NCBI GenBank assembly: GCA_032358255.1
Contig: JAULBX010000781.1
Span: 1-64,000, forward strand
Direction: 5' to 3'
Length of the DNA stretch: 64,000 nucleotides
Origin: Heterotrichella gracilis
Lineage: Eukaryota; Sar; Xanthophyceae; Tribonematales; Xanthonemataceae
Part shown: positions 13,263 to 25,500 of the stretch, piece by piece
Layout: the number at the start of each line of letters is the position of its first letter
Numbering within the stretch: the first letter of the stretch is position 1
Program-made: the position numbers and the translations under genes
Notes under the pieces: model-generated
What the model was told of the DNA's origin: nothing
The model's database searches: none
The model's input: the letters and a program-made list of their open reading frames with translations, nothing else

Positions 13263-16200
13263 ATGGCAGGGAGAGAGTGGGGCGTCCTTGTCCTTTCTTG
13301 CCTCCTCATCACTTCCCATGCCACGCTGCGTGAATACCCGGATGCACATCCAGGCCGGGCCCTGCTTCAGGGTTCCTCACTCCCCTCTAAGGACCGCATG
13401 CTATCCTCTCCCTATGACTGCTCTGGCTGGCCTGAGGCCCGCGTGTATGAGGAGGGCCAGGTGTGGTTCACACCGGAAGGACAGGTGAGCGATTTTTTTA
13501 TGGGAAAGGAGTGGAGAATTGATCCTTTTGTTGTACAGGTGTTGCTGTTGGAGAATTGACCGCAGGTTTGTATATCAGACACTGCTTTACCTACGCATGC
13601 CGCTGGCGTAAAGTACTGCTCGTAATCTGCATACACGCAGTCATGTGGCATCCGGAATCCGAGCGATCTCTTGTTGTTGTCTTGCAGAGTGTTGGGGCAG
13701 GGTCGCGGCGCCTGGTGGTGAGTGGGTGCATGCCCCAGGGACAGAATGTCACCGGCGTCATTACTGTGGACATACTGGTGCAGATGGTGGCAGCGGAAGG
13801 CTTCCAATTGTCCAAGGTGGAAATGGAAATCTAGTGAGTGGAAACTGTGCTGCATTGGGCATGGCTTGTTAGTGACAGCACCGGCAAGCCAGCCAAGTTC
13901 TACTGTCTCTTGTGTAGGACAGAGGTATGATACGTTGTGACCACTGGAGCTTTGCAAGTCATGTAGGCAATGTGGGCTTCCATGGGAATGATTTTGATGC
14001 CTTGTGAAACCACTGGGGTTCGGAGTCACATGGAAGCTGCCCCAGATCCCAGCATGGTTGCTGCGTGCATGCTGCATTTACCATGCCACCAAGATTTCAG
14101 TGCTGCACCTCAGCTGCACCATGTAACCCTGCAAAGCCCTGATTGCATCCATGCTTGTCCTGCATACATGCGCTGCACAATGTGTATGCACTGCACAGCA
14201 CTGTATTTGTGCCCGCAGTGATCCGATACTAAACGGGGTGCAACCAATCATCACTGTCGAGCCCAAATATGTGTGTCCAGGGCCAGAACTCTGCAAGGTG
14301 AGGAAAATGCAATGTGGGTATCTGTATTACGATTGCCGAGCACCGTGCAATGTGAGAGTATTATTGCAAGATTTTACATGGTGTTCTGACAGTCGGACTT
14401 TTTCATGGAGCCAACCAGATTTCAAATGGAAATCCAGGAATTGGAATTTGAACACAAGAACTGCACATCGACCCCTTCCATTTCATTTTTTGACAACCAA
14501 AGAACAAGAGATTCCAACTACAATATACATATTCAAGCCAAACACTACCAATGCCATGTCATCAAGTAGTTAATCCTACTTCACTGACTCACGCCCACCC
14601 ACTGGCTGCAGCTTGTATACCGCTTGTCCTATAACTCCAGCGCCCTGGAATACGATGGGTGGTTCTCTCTGGCTCTACGCGCATCCATCCTCCATCCCAA
14701 GTGGGATGACCCAAATCCCCGGCAGACAGCAGACATTCGCAGCAATGTGAGGATCGTGAATGGAGGAGGGCGGGTGGTGCGCAATGTGGGCTGGATTGCG
14801 CGCGATTCCATTGCTGGGAGGACAACCTCCTCGTGGCCCCGGAACGCTGTGGCTGTAAACTGGTAGGTTGCTGTGAACAAATGAGTTGGATGTAGAGATT
14901 GCCAACCACATGGATGCACTTGCCAACTGTCTTTGCAGCGATAAATTCTCAATCACCAAGCACTTTGTATTTTAATCTGGAGTGTTGACATCACTTTCAT
15001 TTCCTTCTAGAGTAGCCTCCATCCACCTCTTCTGTCATGATCATTCGATTAAAAATGGAAATACAAGCAAACGTCTTCTCTGCCACTTCAGGGATGGTAA
15101 CCCCATCAACGTGAACACCCCAGACTCTGTCTCAGCCAACTGGACCTCACCCCTTCTCAGAACGTCTACCAACACCCCTAGCATCGTCAATGTCACCCGA
15201 TCCCTGGTCATTGTGGACGCTGATCCAAATGGCACAGTCAGCAATCCGTCACAAGTAGTGCTGGACAGGCCAGGATCTTTGAGTGGTTTTGCTGGTGTGG
15301 TGCAAACCTCGCTGCTGAGCGATGGCATGCACACGCTGTACATGCGGGCAGACTCGTGCAGGGCTCCTGGGGTCATTGTGGAGGGGAATGGGAGCAAACA
15401 GTTCCTTGGAGGCACAGTATCAAGTACGTTGGGCAGAATGCAGAGCCTTACATTTGTATTCAAATTCGCACAAATGAACAAATGTATTGTGCGAGCCTTG
15501 GGTCAATTGCATATCATGTGCATGTAATGACCTTGACATTGTTTCAATCACCTCATTTTGATAAGTATCTTTCAGTAATCATGCCCAATGATTCTATGCA
15601 GGTGTGGTTGTCATCCCATTCATGGTGGACAACGCCATGGCACGCCCCCCTCCCCCTGCCCCTCCGCCACCACCACCCACCCCACCACCACCTCCCTACC
15701 AAGACCCAGCGCTCTCCCCCCTGGCCCGAATGATGTCCACCCCTTTTGACTGTTCTGGCTGGCCTGAGGCACGTGTCTACATGGAATCGCAGATCTGGCT
15801 AACACAAATGGGCAAGGTGAGAAGTTATATATGCCTTGACCGCTTCTGTACAGGCTGTTGTTTTCCAATGCAATATGGTACATGCTGTGGCGCTGTGGTT
15901 GGAAACCGTGGTAATCGAGTGATGTGTTTGATAGCACCTAGGTGCTATCAATCAGCTGACAACCATTGAGCTGGGCTGTGATTTGTCATGCGCAGGACAT
16001 AGTGCTCAATTCCATCCACCTACATGCGGGCAGCTGCTACCCCCAGGGCCAGAAGCTGCGGGGCCTATTTACAATTGATGTGCTCATTCAAATCCACCAA
16101 GCAGTCAATTTTACCCTGACAAATGTATTCGTAAGTTTCAGGTACAGTGCGTCTAGCCCGGTGTTCAGTTGATGTACAGATACAGGCAGTGCATGGTGCT

Positions 16201-17837
16201 GAGGATTGCTGTCATTACACAGTTGTCAATGTGTGAACTTCATCCCCTTGCTGTCGCAGGGACGATGAAGACATGAAGTTTGAGACACGGTTTAACCCGC
16301 AATGGACGTGTGTAGGTTTGGACAACTGCAAGGTGAGCACTCAGGATTAAAAATGCAATTGGATGATCTGATCATCTGATCAAGGACTAATTAGAAATAA
16401 TGCAATTAGTAAGCGTGCAATTGGATGCCCCTTGTCCTGCAGACTGTGTACCGGCTGTCTCTGGATACAACTGCAATCCCAGTGGATGGCTGGATGCCCG
16501 TGCGTGCAGGGGGGTCCATGGTGCGCCCCCGTTTTTCCAACCAAGTGCGCTTTCAGAGGTCATCACAAACGTCTACTTGGACAATGGTGGTGGCCGGCCG
16601 CTCACACAAATCTCAGTTCCATTGAGCGGCAGGGCGGAGAGTAGGAACATCGGGTCGGATCCTTGGAGCTATGTGGATGCGATATGGTAAGTGGAGTGTG
16701 CGGTGGACCAGCTGAGTGTGCCTTTGGCAGCAGGGTTGAACCCTGCAGTTTTCAGCTGGGTGTGCGTAAATACATTAATTTTGACACTGCGCAGGCCTCT
16801 GCGCAGGCCGTAAACAGTTATTAATGCGCAGTGGCCCTCACTAGTACAGTGTATAGGATAGCACTTTAGGCGAGTTTTAGCAGCCTCGAACAAAATGAAC
16901 AGCTATACCATGAAAATACATGCAAACATATCCGTACCTCACACGTGCCTTGCTGCAGGTCTGGTGATACCGTGATCGATGACAGTGCTCTCCAATCAGT
17001 GTCTGCCAACTGGACCACCTCACCTATCACCACTTCCACCAATAGAGACACAGCACCTGTCACAGGGAGCTTCATTTCTGTGGACCCAGCATTCCATGCA
17101 AACCAGCCATCCAAAGGCACTGTGGAGCTGGACATCGCAGCTAAAATGTTCAGAACCAGAACCATCGTCGACACCACAAAGTACAAGAAGGGGATGCACA
17201 AGCTGTTCATGCGCACGGATTCCTTTGTGCCGCCTGGAGTCATCAATGGCAGCAGCAAATTCAATGTGTCGGACAACCCCTTCCAGGGGGGCACGGTGTC
17301 GGGTACGAGCTGTGGCATCCATGCAAAGGCAAAAAATAAAAGGCTTTCCCCACAGCGCCATTACCATGTGCGTTCCTCATTGATACCTTGTATATAATGC
17401 ACACACATAACCCCAGTTTGCAACAACTGCCCTGGGTTTGCAATTTCTGCACCTGCATTGCGTCCTGATATTGCACGGCAACTGCTAAAAGTTAGGTCAC
17501 TAGTACTAATTAGTTCTGGCAAAACTGCTTTCGGGCCCTGCCCAGCCAACATCATCCCCTTGGATGTAATGCGCCTTGTGCCATGTTTTCAATAGGTATT
17601 CTGCCACGTCCACCGCCACCACCACCATCGCCACCACCACCACCAAGACCATCGCCGCCACCTCGGCCACCCCCGCCGCCACGCCCACCGCCACCTCCCC
17701 CGTCACCTCCGCCACCGCCCCGTCCGCCACCGCCACCCCGGCCACCACCACCGCCACGCCCTCCGCCTCCACCGCCATCGCCACCACAACCGCCCAGTCC
17801 CCCACGCCCACCACGTTCACCACCTCCAGCACAATGA
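13263..17837 (+). CDS. Secreted two-module hydroxyproline-rich wall/ECM protein
   Basis: Eleven exons encode about 764 residues. ATG 13263 opens a signal peptide (hydrophobic VLVLSCLLITSHA). Two homologous modules follow. Each begins with a short segment holding DCSGWPEARVY, continues through VSGCMPQGQNVTG or HAGSCYPQGQKLRG, a Cys pair (CPGPELCK, CVGLDNCK), VYRLS, SVSANWT and MHTLYMRADS or MHKLFMRTDS, and ends GGTVS. Module 1 is followed by a short Pro run (from 15652), module 2 by about 75 residues of PPPPPR/PPPPPS to the stop. The Pro-rich parts suggest hydroxylation and glycosylation as in volvocalean wall proteins; I do not recognise the module itself. Exons: 13263-13484, 13688-13833, 14219-14297, 14612-14862, 15092-15423, 15602-15816, 15996-16141, 16260-16332, 16443-16686, 16959-17302, 17596-17837. 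The exon at 16443 has an apparent one-base frameshift near 16545. Confidence 0.8.
15929..15950. repeat. 22-bp perfect palindrome in intron
   Basis: The sequence TGATAGCACC TAGGTGCTATCA reads identically on both strands. It lies in the intron between the exons ending at 15816 and starting at 15996 of the wall-protein gene. No function can be assigned. Confidence 0.75.
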
Positions 17838-19089
17838 TTGTACATGACTCGTGTAACATGACATGTCACATGAGCCTTACTGACACCTGGCAGGAGCCAC
17901 CAACAACCAGGAAAGGGGTACTGTCATGTGCGCTGCAGTTTTATGCAGCATGACAATATGATATTATAAGCCCTTGAAGGCCAATGATTGCAGTAAGGTA
18001 TATAATTTGGGATCAAACGCTGCAAATGCCAAATGCTGATAATTTCTTGATCTTTTTTGTAGGATAATTTCATGCTTTGTGATCCACGTTTTTTGGTGCC
18101 TCTGGCTAGGTGGAACACCCTCCCCCCCAAGGCCTGTGTTGTACCCCCTTGCTGACAATACTAATTGGCGCACAGCTGTACGCGACGCGTTTGTATGCAT
18201 CATGATCAATATGATGTTACGTAAAATTTTCACATTTAATTTGAAATAATATCGCATGCCCGCCTTTGAATCTTAATTTTATCTTAGAAGTTCTGAGAAG
18301 GCAACAGCGGGCCGCTTGCGGCAAGTGACTTTCATTGATATCGCCACATGTGCAATGCATTGGATGCATGCAAGAATCGTGCATGCCTTTCAACCAGCAT
18401 GCAACAGTCCAAGACAATCAGGACATAATCGGTTATATTATTGATAATAATATTATGCAATTCATTAATTGCTTGGTTCCCTATTCTTCAATCTGACGCA
18501 GTGCGCACATGATCATCATGCACATCATGCGCATGATGCACGCCGTGAAGGAGTTGGCTGAGCAATCAGGAGGATCAGCAAATATCAAGAACCTTAGTAG
18601 GAGGACCTACTAGGGCAGTTATTGTAAGTGGCAATGATTGTAATTGAATTACAATATTGATGTAACGCGCATATGGTAGTCTGAAACAAACAGTTGCAAG
18701 CCTTGGCTGCAGCACTGGCAGGCCCAATCAACATTGAACTCCCCAAGATCCTTCCTAAAAACAGGGAACCCAAACAGCTTGACCATGGTTTGCAAATGGG
18801 GTACTGCGCCCATCTCTAGGCGCTAATAAACAAAAAAAACATCCGCTAGTGTGCTGTTATTTGACAGCTGTGTCCTATCCATAAGTCATCCGTCAACAAT
18901 CTGAAAATAAATGCTTCGCGCTTTCCATGCTCATGGCGTAAACACGCCATTTGCTGCCCAACTCCGACTCATGACACTAAACAACTCGATGTCCCTCCTC
19001 CACATGCAGCAAGAGAATTCAACCCATCCAGCATCGCCACCATATCCACCCGCCGCCGCTGTCAGTGATGACAACATTGATGCTGCCTG
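17838..19089. other. Intergenic region (convergent gene ends)
   Basis: This AT-richer stretch separates the 3' ends of the wall-protein gene and the UFC1 gene. Palindromic CATGATCATCATGCACATCATGCGCATGATG-like sequence occurs near 18507-18540. A 93-codon open frame at 18911-19192 overlaps the UFC1 last exon on the other strand and has no features. I see no gene. Confidence 0.4.
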
Positions 19090-20067
19090 TCAGTGTTTGC
19101 ATGTGATGATCCCGTTCTCGACCAGATGGGGGACTTCTGCTGCCAGCCAAGGTGCCAGTCCAAGGCAAAGTGCATGCGCTGCTCCAAAGTGAGGACTGCA
19201 CAGCAGCAGATGCTGGTTATAAACCACTATGTGATAAGCTTGTTCAGTGTATGCTAAATTGGAGAGAGCATTTCATGTGATATACTGACAACGCTGCCAG
19301 CTGCACGTCTTTCTAATGCATTTGATTGCTGATCAAACCAAAGTACATAGTAGCTTGCCTGTTCTTTGCCCACAAAGGCTTGAAGTGTATCGTTAAGCAG
19401 ATCTTCCCCCCCCGGTACATCTTTGCTGTCTTGCCATCCAGCTCAGGAATCTCGATCTCTGGTGCTGTGGCGGGGTATGTCGCAGGGATGGCAAATTGGA
19501 AGTCAAACTCGTACTTGAGCAGGTTGTGCACATACCAGCACTTCCCAGTCCAATGTATGCCATCTTTGCTGGCGTTGATCGTGAACCAGTCCGAGTCATT
19601 GGCTTTGTTCAGCTGTATGTACTTTATCAGCGCCGTGAGTTCCTGAGCAACAAGAGAAAATCAGGGCTATACGTTCCAGCACCAATCAACAAGCATTGTT
19701 CACGGTTGGCACACCGAATAAGCCTCTGCTGTATCCATACCTCTTTTAATCGTGCTTGCCACAGCTCCTTGTCCCGAGGCCCAGCTTTCACCTACAGCAG
19801 ACGCGTGTACAGTTCAATTGCCACTAAATCTTCATGATGGGTATAAGAGAATGCATCTTTCAGTCACCACAGGTGAAACACCCCGGACGGGTAAAACATC
19901 CCATCATGGGAAACCCTGACCAGCATATGCATGCGTTCGATAAAACGGCACCAAGGACGCTATTCCACACCAAGGTCATATTGAGAAGCTCAAACAGGCA
20001 TACTCACAGTCAAAAGAGGTATTTTTCTGACTGTGTCCCTTGTGGATGCGTCCCAGGATTCCGCCAT
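19090..20067 (-). CDS. UFC1: UFM1-conjugating enzyme E2 (UFC1)
   Basis: Four exons (20067-20008, 19791-19741, 19642-19359, 19195-19090) sum to 501 nt, giving 166 residues; human UFC1 has 167. The protein opens [19 protein letters not shown] and contains [14 protein letters not shown], the family signatures [36 protein letters not shown] and [17 protein letters not shown], with the catalytic cysteine in ICLT, and ends with [21 protein letters not shown]1 accepts the ubiquitin-like protein UFM1 from UBA5 and passes it, with the UFL1 ligase, to targets such as ribosomes at the ER. The last intron has a GC donor (AG|GCAAGC); using it restores both phase and the conserved C-terminus, while reading through ends early. 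The gene is divergent from QCR7. Confidence 0.95.
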
Positions 20068-20872
20068 GCTGCTATCAGATCTGTGACCTGCTGATGCTCC
20101 AAGACGGATGGGGAAACAGCCCCTGGGGTGCTTGAAACCAACTTCTTCTCAGTGGCTTGTAGCACAACAGCTTTGGCCTCAACACCAGACTGCAAACCTG
20201 ACAGGAGAGCCAAGCTCTGGTTGCCAGCAGTCAATGAGCTTTACCACTACGTACAGATGCTACCCACAAACGTCAGTCGTGACAACCAAGCCCTGCTAAA
20301 CAACTAAAGGCTGGCAATGCGCCGATATATGGTCCGTAGACAAACGCATGCATATAACATGCATGCAACGTGCCCTCGTTTCACTCCCCGCTTTCGTATA
20401 ACATCGAACGCACACTTTGGAACACCATGCAAGGGATGGGGGTTTACTGCTCAAAGCCTGAAGTTTCTCCTGCACCTTTCCAAAACCCGCGGCCTTGCAC
20501 TGACGTCTGCCGGGCAAGAACTTCTCTGGCCTGCGGCGCTGCAGCATCCAGCCATTTTGGCACTGCACCCTCACTTGCCAGGCAGGCTTTGGCGTGCACG
20601 CCTTTACCCCAGCAGCCTGCTAACGTAGAAGAGTGAACCAGGTCTGCTACGTGCCCTCATCTGGTTTCCTGACTTTGTCACTGCTGAAGTGTCCGTGGCA
20701 TGTCCGCCCTCGGCAAGCCACGTGCTTCATGTTGTGCGATGGCACGATGGTTTCTCTGCACCTAAGTAACTTCTAATCCAACTGGGCAATTGCTTAAGCT
20801 GGGATCCTTGTCGTTGCAGCTTTATGTACTTACTTTGTGCCTTTGGTCTTGCAGGCCTCTGAGAGTCTCGTC
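20068..20872. other. Divergent intergenic region, UFC1 / QCR7 promoters
   Basis: About 800 bp between two start codons on opposite strands. Open frames here are short and mutually overlapping with no recognisable domain. It should contain promoters and 5' untranslated exons for both genes. Confidence 0.4.
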
Positions 20873-21668
20873 ATGGCTCCAAAGGTACGCTGCACCAACT
20901 CCCCCATTGCATGCACCTGTGCCCAACAACCATGCTGTACCACAGCAGCTCCAAGAATGCCACAGAAGTGGTTCATGCGTTTACCGTGTATCACGCGCCA
21001 CCTCCACTTGCAGGGCTTGCTGAGGCTGTTCAACCCTGTCATTGAGTGGGCAGCAGTCAGATACCAGGCAGCAGTTGGGGCAGAGCTCAAGAAGTATGGA
21101 CTTCGGTATGACGACCTGTATGACCCACAGCTCAACCTGGTGAGTTTTCCTTTGAGTTACAACCTGGGAAGGCAACCAGGCAGGGTTGGAAAGGTTGTAG
21201 TGGCTTGTGAGCTGGTTGGGTTGACATCACCATGTATTGTATAGGATGTTGATGAGGCGCTGAGGCGCATTCCCGAGGAGGAGGTGGATGCACGCAACCA
21301 ACGACTGAAGCGGGGGAGTGACCTGTCCCTGAAGCACAGTGAGCTGCCCAAGGAGATGCAGGCTAAGCAGACGCCATGGGCATTCTACCTCAAGGTATGT
21401 GTAGTGCGTGATCGTGTGTAGTGCGTGATAGCTGTGGGTGGCAAGCACCGCCACGGCTAGCCCACAGGCAGTTGAATATTCACACACTGTTTCAAGTACA
21501 AATATGATACAACTGCCAAGTGCTTTCAAGCGGTTCACACTGCGAACCTGCCCTCTGCCTGACTGTTGAGTGGTCTATTTGCAGGACACGATTGAACAAG
21601 TAGAGGCTGACATGAAGGAGAGGACGGCGCTTGGTGCTGGGAAGCCCTATGACAGGCATCTTCCTTGA
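20873..21668 (+). CDS. Cytochrome bc1 complex subunit 7 (QCR7/UQCRB, 14 kDa)
   Basis: Four exons of 12, 126, 150 and 84 nt (20873-20884, 21014-21139, 21245-21394, 21585-21668) give 123 residues, the usual size of this subunit. The first exon codes only Met-Ala-Pro-Lys. The rest contains GLLRLFNPVIEWAAVRY, KYGLRYDDLYDP, VDEALRRIPEEEVDARNQRLKR, SLKHSELPKEMQAK and PWAFYLKDTIEQVEADMKER, which match UQCRB throughout, including the DPxxDxxxxEALxRLP-like region. It is a small matrix-facing subunit of mitochondrial complex III. All introns are in phase 0. Confidence 0.94.
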
Positions 21669-22549
21669 AGACTAACTTGTTTGTTTGGGACACTGGTGTT
21701 GCACCTGCATGCAGCCGCAGTATGGTGCTTTCAAGTAGCATTGTGGGTTTTGTAGCCAGGCATTTGCGGTGACAAGTGTGGCAAGCGTGATGCGATAATC
21801 CCAGATATTACGACACGCTCAACATCAGTCACTTTTCCTCTTATCGCTTTGGGCCTGTAGTGTGGGCTGTGCTTGCGAGCCAACCCAGTTGCGACCCTTC
21901 CTTCAAAGCCTGTAAATACCGATACTTGCTACGGGGCACAGCCATCTGTGAGCACTGTGTGCTGCAGTGGGCTGCTCTTGGGGCAATACTTCACCCTTCA
22001 CTTGCAACCTTCGAAGGGCGCTTCAATTTAGGGGGATGCATGGATAGGGTTGAAAACCCCAAATTAGGGTCCCGGCAGGCAAAGACTGGTGTGCGCGCAA
22101 ACCTAGAACGAAACGAAGATAGGTGTCAGCGTGGGAACCGACGTGGTCTTACAAGAAGTGGCGCCCTGGTCCTGGCCTGTGTAGCCTGGCACGCATGCAT
22201 AAGCTATGACAAGTAGTTGCCAGAGTCTGTGTCGCTAGCCTAGGTGGGCAGCAGTCTGAACGCCGTGCCAGAGAACCCGCACACAGGTCACTGGTGCTAT
22301 GCAATAAGTTTGATCTGCAGCAGAATACCGTTTGGTGGCTTTGCGTACTGTTTTTGTTGAGTGGCAAAGCGTACATATGCCTTCAACCTGACATTGTAAG
22401 TTTGTCTACCACAACGATAACTGCACGGGCCCCAGATATTTTCACGCTCGTCGACAAAAGCAGCACCCCTGGTGGAGCATTGGGTCATATAGCGTGCCTC
22501 GACTGTTCAAGCGCTGAACACCGTCGAGTCGGCTACTAGCCCAGGGCCA
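21669..22549. other. Intergenic region
   Basis: This spacer follows the QCR7 stop and precedes the first plausible exon of the ATP/ADP carrier gene. A TGTAA element, the usual green-algal polyadenylation signal, occurs near 21912. No coding segment can be supported. Confidence 0.4.
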
Positions 22550-25500
22550 ATGCTCCTACGGCAGCCGACAGCCCAGGTCAGGCAGCATGGGTTTGAACGT
22601 CGGCATCGTACCCAACTGGGAGCTACCTTGACGGCTTCAGCTGGAAATGCCACACCAAAGTTCTTGCAGCCTTCCACGCCCAACAACCTCAGCAGGCGTG
22701 GCATATTGAGCAGGGTTCCAGGCCGCTCGGGGGGCGTATCCCACCAAGCTGGGAGTGGGTTCAGTGGTAAGCATGAAGGTCCCAACCAAGCTTAATGGTG
22801 CAAGTCAAGCGTGTACCTGGTTATGCTGCAGTGGTTCTAAGTAGTTTCCAGCCCCAAAGTCTCCTCCTTGGTTTGAAAAACGAGCTTGAAGGAGGCATGT
22901 TGGTTTGCCCTCAACCTGTAGGGAGGTACAAGAGTAGGGACCAGGAGTTGCTGGTTCCTTCAAGCAGCAGCGGCCCAGCTGGCACCCACCCTGAGGATGG
23001 AACAAGCAGCAAGCCTGAGCCAGGTCCCAGCGAGGAAAAGCCCTCCTGGCTGAGCCTGATGCTCATCCTCCCCTTGGAGATAGCGGGGGTTTTGTCCAAG
23101 GAGAATGCGCGCTACCTGGCCAAGCGGCGCAGGAAGAGGTGGTGGAGCAGGTCGCCATGGCCAAAGGTGCTGACTGCGCCAACCTGCATGTAACCTCACA
23201 GAGTTGCATGTGCACAATGCCATCATGATGATGTGCGTGACTAACATTGCTGCATTCACTCCATCATGCCGTGAATTGTGGTGGGGAGCAGCTGTATTTT
23301 GGGACACTGTTGAGCCCAGAAGGTGCATAGTCAACCACCTTCTCAAACTGTGGCGCATGGCATGCCCTAGGTCCCTGGCGATACCCTAGAGGAGGTTCAC
23401 AAGGAGCTGGTGGAGGCCGCCAGCCCACCGGTCAGCCTGTGGGCCAAGCTGCTACCCCTGGGGCTCATCTTCTTCTGCGCAACCTTCAACCTGACCATCC
23501 TCCAGAACCTGAAGGACGCCATCATGGTCACTACAGCGGGGGCGGAGACCTTGCCCTTTCTGGCGTCCTTCTGCGTACTCCCCGCCTCAGTCGGGTTCTT
23601 CATGTTCTACGGCAGGTGGGGACAGGGTGATGGGTGCTAGGCTCGTATCCCATGGTATGACTGCGCCAGCAGTTGTCACTAGTAGCAGCGCCAGCAGGCT
23701 ATAGTACCTGAATCTTAATGGATGCTTCAATGCGATCCAGCGTTGCAGCAAAACCAGCAGCCTGCCTGTTGATTTACTAAACTCCAGTCAACATCACAAA
23801 CTAGATTCACATAGTTCTTGATGAAGGGCATGGTGTGCCATAGTGTGCGTCTAAACAGTTCCAAAACCCAACTACCTGCTTGTTGTCCTAGGATTGTGGA
23901 GGCCCTCCCAAGCAAGGCTGTGTTCTATGCATCCATCATGCCGCTGGTGGCCTTCTACATCTTCTTCGCATCGGTGCTCTACCCCGCGGCGCCGCTGCTG
24001 CACCCGGCAGGTGAGTCAACAGTGTGCCGCAAATGGATGCATGTGGCATGGGCATGTGGAGAAGGCAGCCCTGAATGACAACCTGGATGGCATGGTTTGG
24101 GCGCATGTTGACATGGATTTGGCAGTGTAAGCCATACCTGGCCGGCCATGCCGGTCCTGGTGTGCCATGTGCAGGAATTTTGGGGATGCACTCTCCTCGT
24201 CATTCAAATCCATGGCGGCATGCCCACACACCTCCAACAATCCGCGCAACCTGTCAGCAACCAACCCCATCCCCTCCACTGTCCGCAGTCCTGTACAACT
24301 TCCCCCCATTCCTTACCAGCCCACCTGCCACTGATACTGCATGCCATCCCCCCTTGCCACAGGCCTGTACGATTCCTTTGCGCACATGGTCCCCTCGGGC
24401 CTGCTGGGCCTGCTCAAGGTGGTCCAGAACTGGACCTTCTCGCTGTTCTTCTGCTTTGCCGAGCTGTGGGGCAGCGTGGTCATCAGCGTGCTGTTCTGGT
24501 CGCTGGCCAACGACGCCTGCACGGTGCGTGCCCTGGGCGTGGTGTAGGGCTGGTAGCTAATGGCTGGTAGTGAAGAGGATGGTTGTGGATTGTGAGCTTG
24601 CAGTGGACATGTTTTGCAGGTGCTTGACAGTTTGCATTTCCAGCACCTAGCATTATTTTTGTCCTGCTTGTCCTGGATTCCCAGAGGTAAAAATTCACCT
24701 CAGGGCATCGATGAAGATCTGGCCCTGAAGCAAACATCGCCCCAGCATGGTCTCACCAAAAACATCATGCATAATCATCACAGCGTGTCACATTCGGTGG
24801 CGGCACAGACTGCTGTAGCTGCAGACTACCGTGGCCAACCAAACCCTAACCCAAACCCCAACCACACACCCTGCCCTAGATCGATGAGGCCAAGACGGTC
24901 TACCCGCTGATGGGCATGGCTGCCAACGTGGCGCTGGTGATTGCCGGCAACTACGTCAAGTACATCAACAGCATCGCCCTCAACTCCACGCTCACCTCGC
25001 TGCGCTACCTGGTGGGCAGCGTGGTGGCAGTCACAGTGGTCATGTTCGTGGGGAAGGTGAGCGGTGGAACAGGCTGGTGCCAGGTTGCTAAAAGACATTG
25101 AATGTACTGGATGTGGGAACACTGTTGCATGCATGAAGAGCGGGTCAAAACAGATTGCAAGGGTCCTAGGGAGAGAAGTAAGGGGAAAGGGATGTGTGAG
25201 CGCTATGCAGCGTAGGTGCATGTTGTGAAAGGAGAGGGAGGGAGGAACAGGCAGTGTGGAATGAATCGTAAATCTATTCAACCCACGCATCATGGCTTTT
25301 TCCAAGGCATCAGGCCACGGCATGCAGCATAATTAACAATCACCTTGAGCATCGACCTGATCCACACAGCGTCTCATCTGACGATTGCACGCACAGGCGT
25401 GGATCGACGAGCGGGTGTGCTGCTTTATCCCTGAGGCCACCGCAGCACCCAAGGGCAAGAAGAAGAAGTCCAAGGGGTCGTTCGCAGAGAGCTTTGCTGT

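Noticed and set aside
17506-17869. Minus-strand frames rich in Gly or Val/Ala
   Set aside because: They are the antisense of the Pro-rich tail of the wall protein; the repeats have no stops in several frames.
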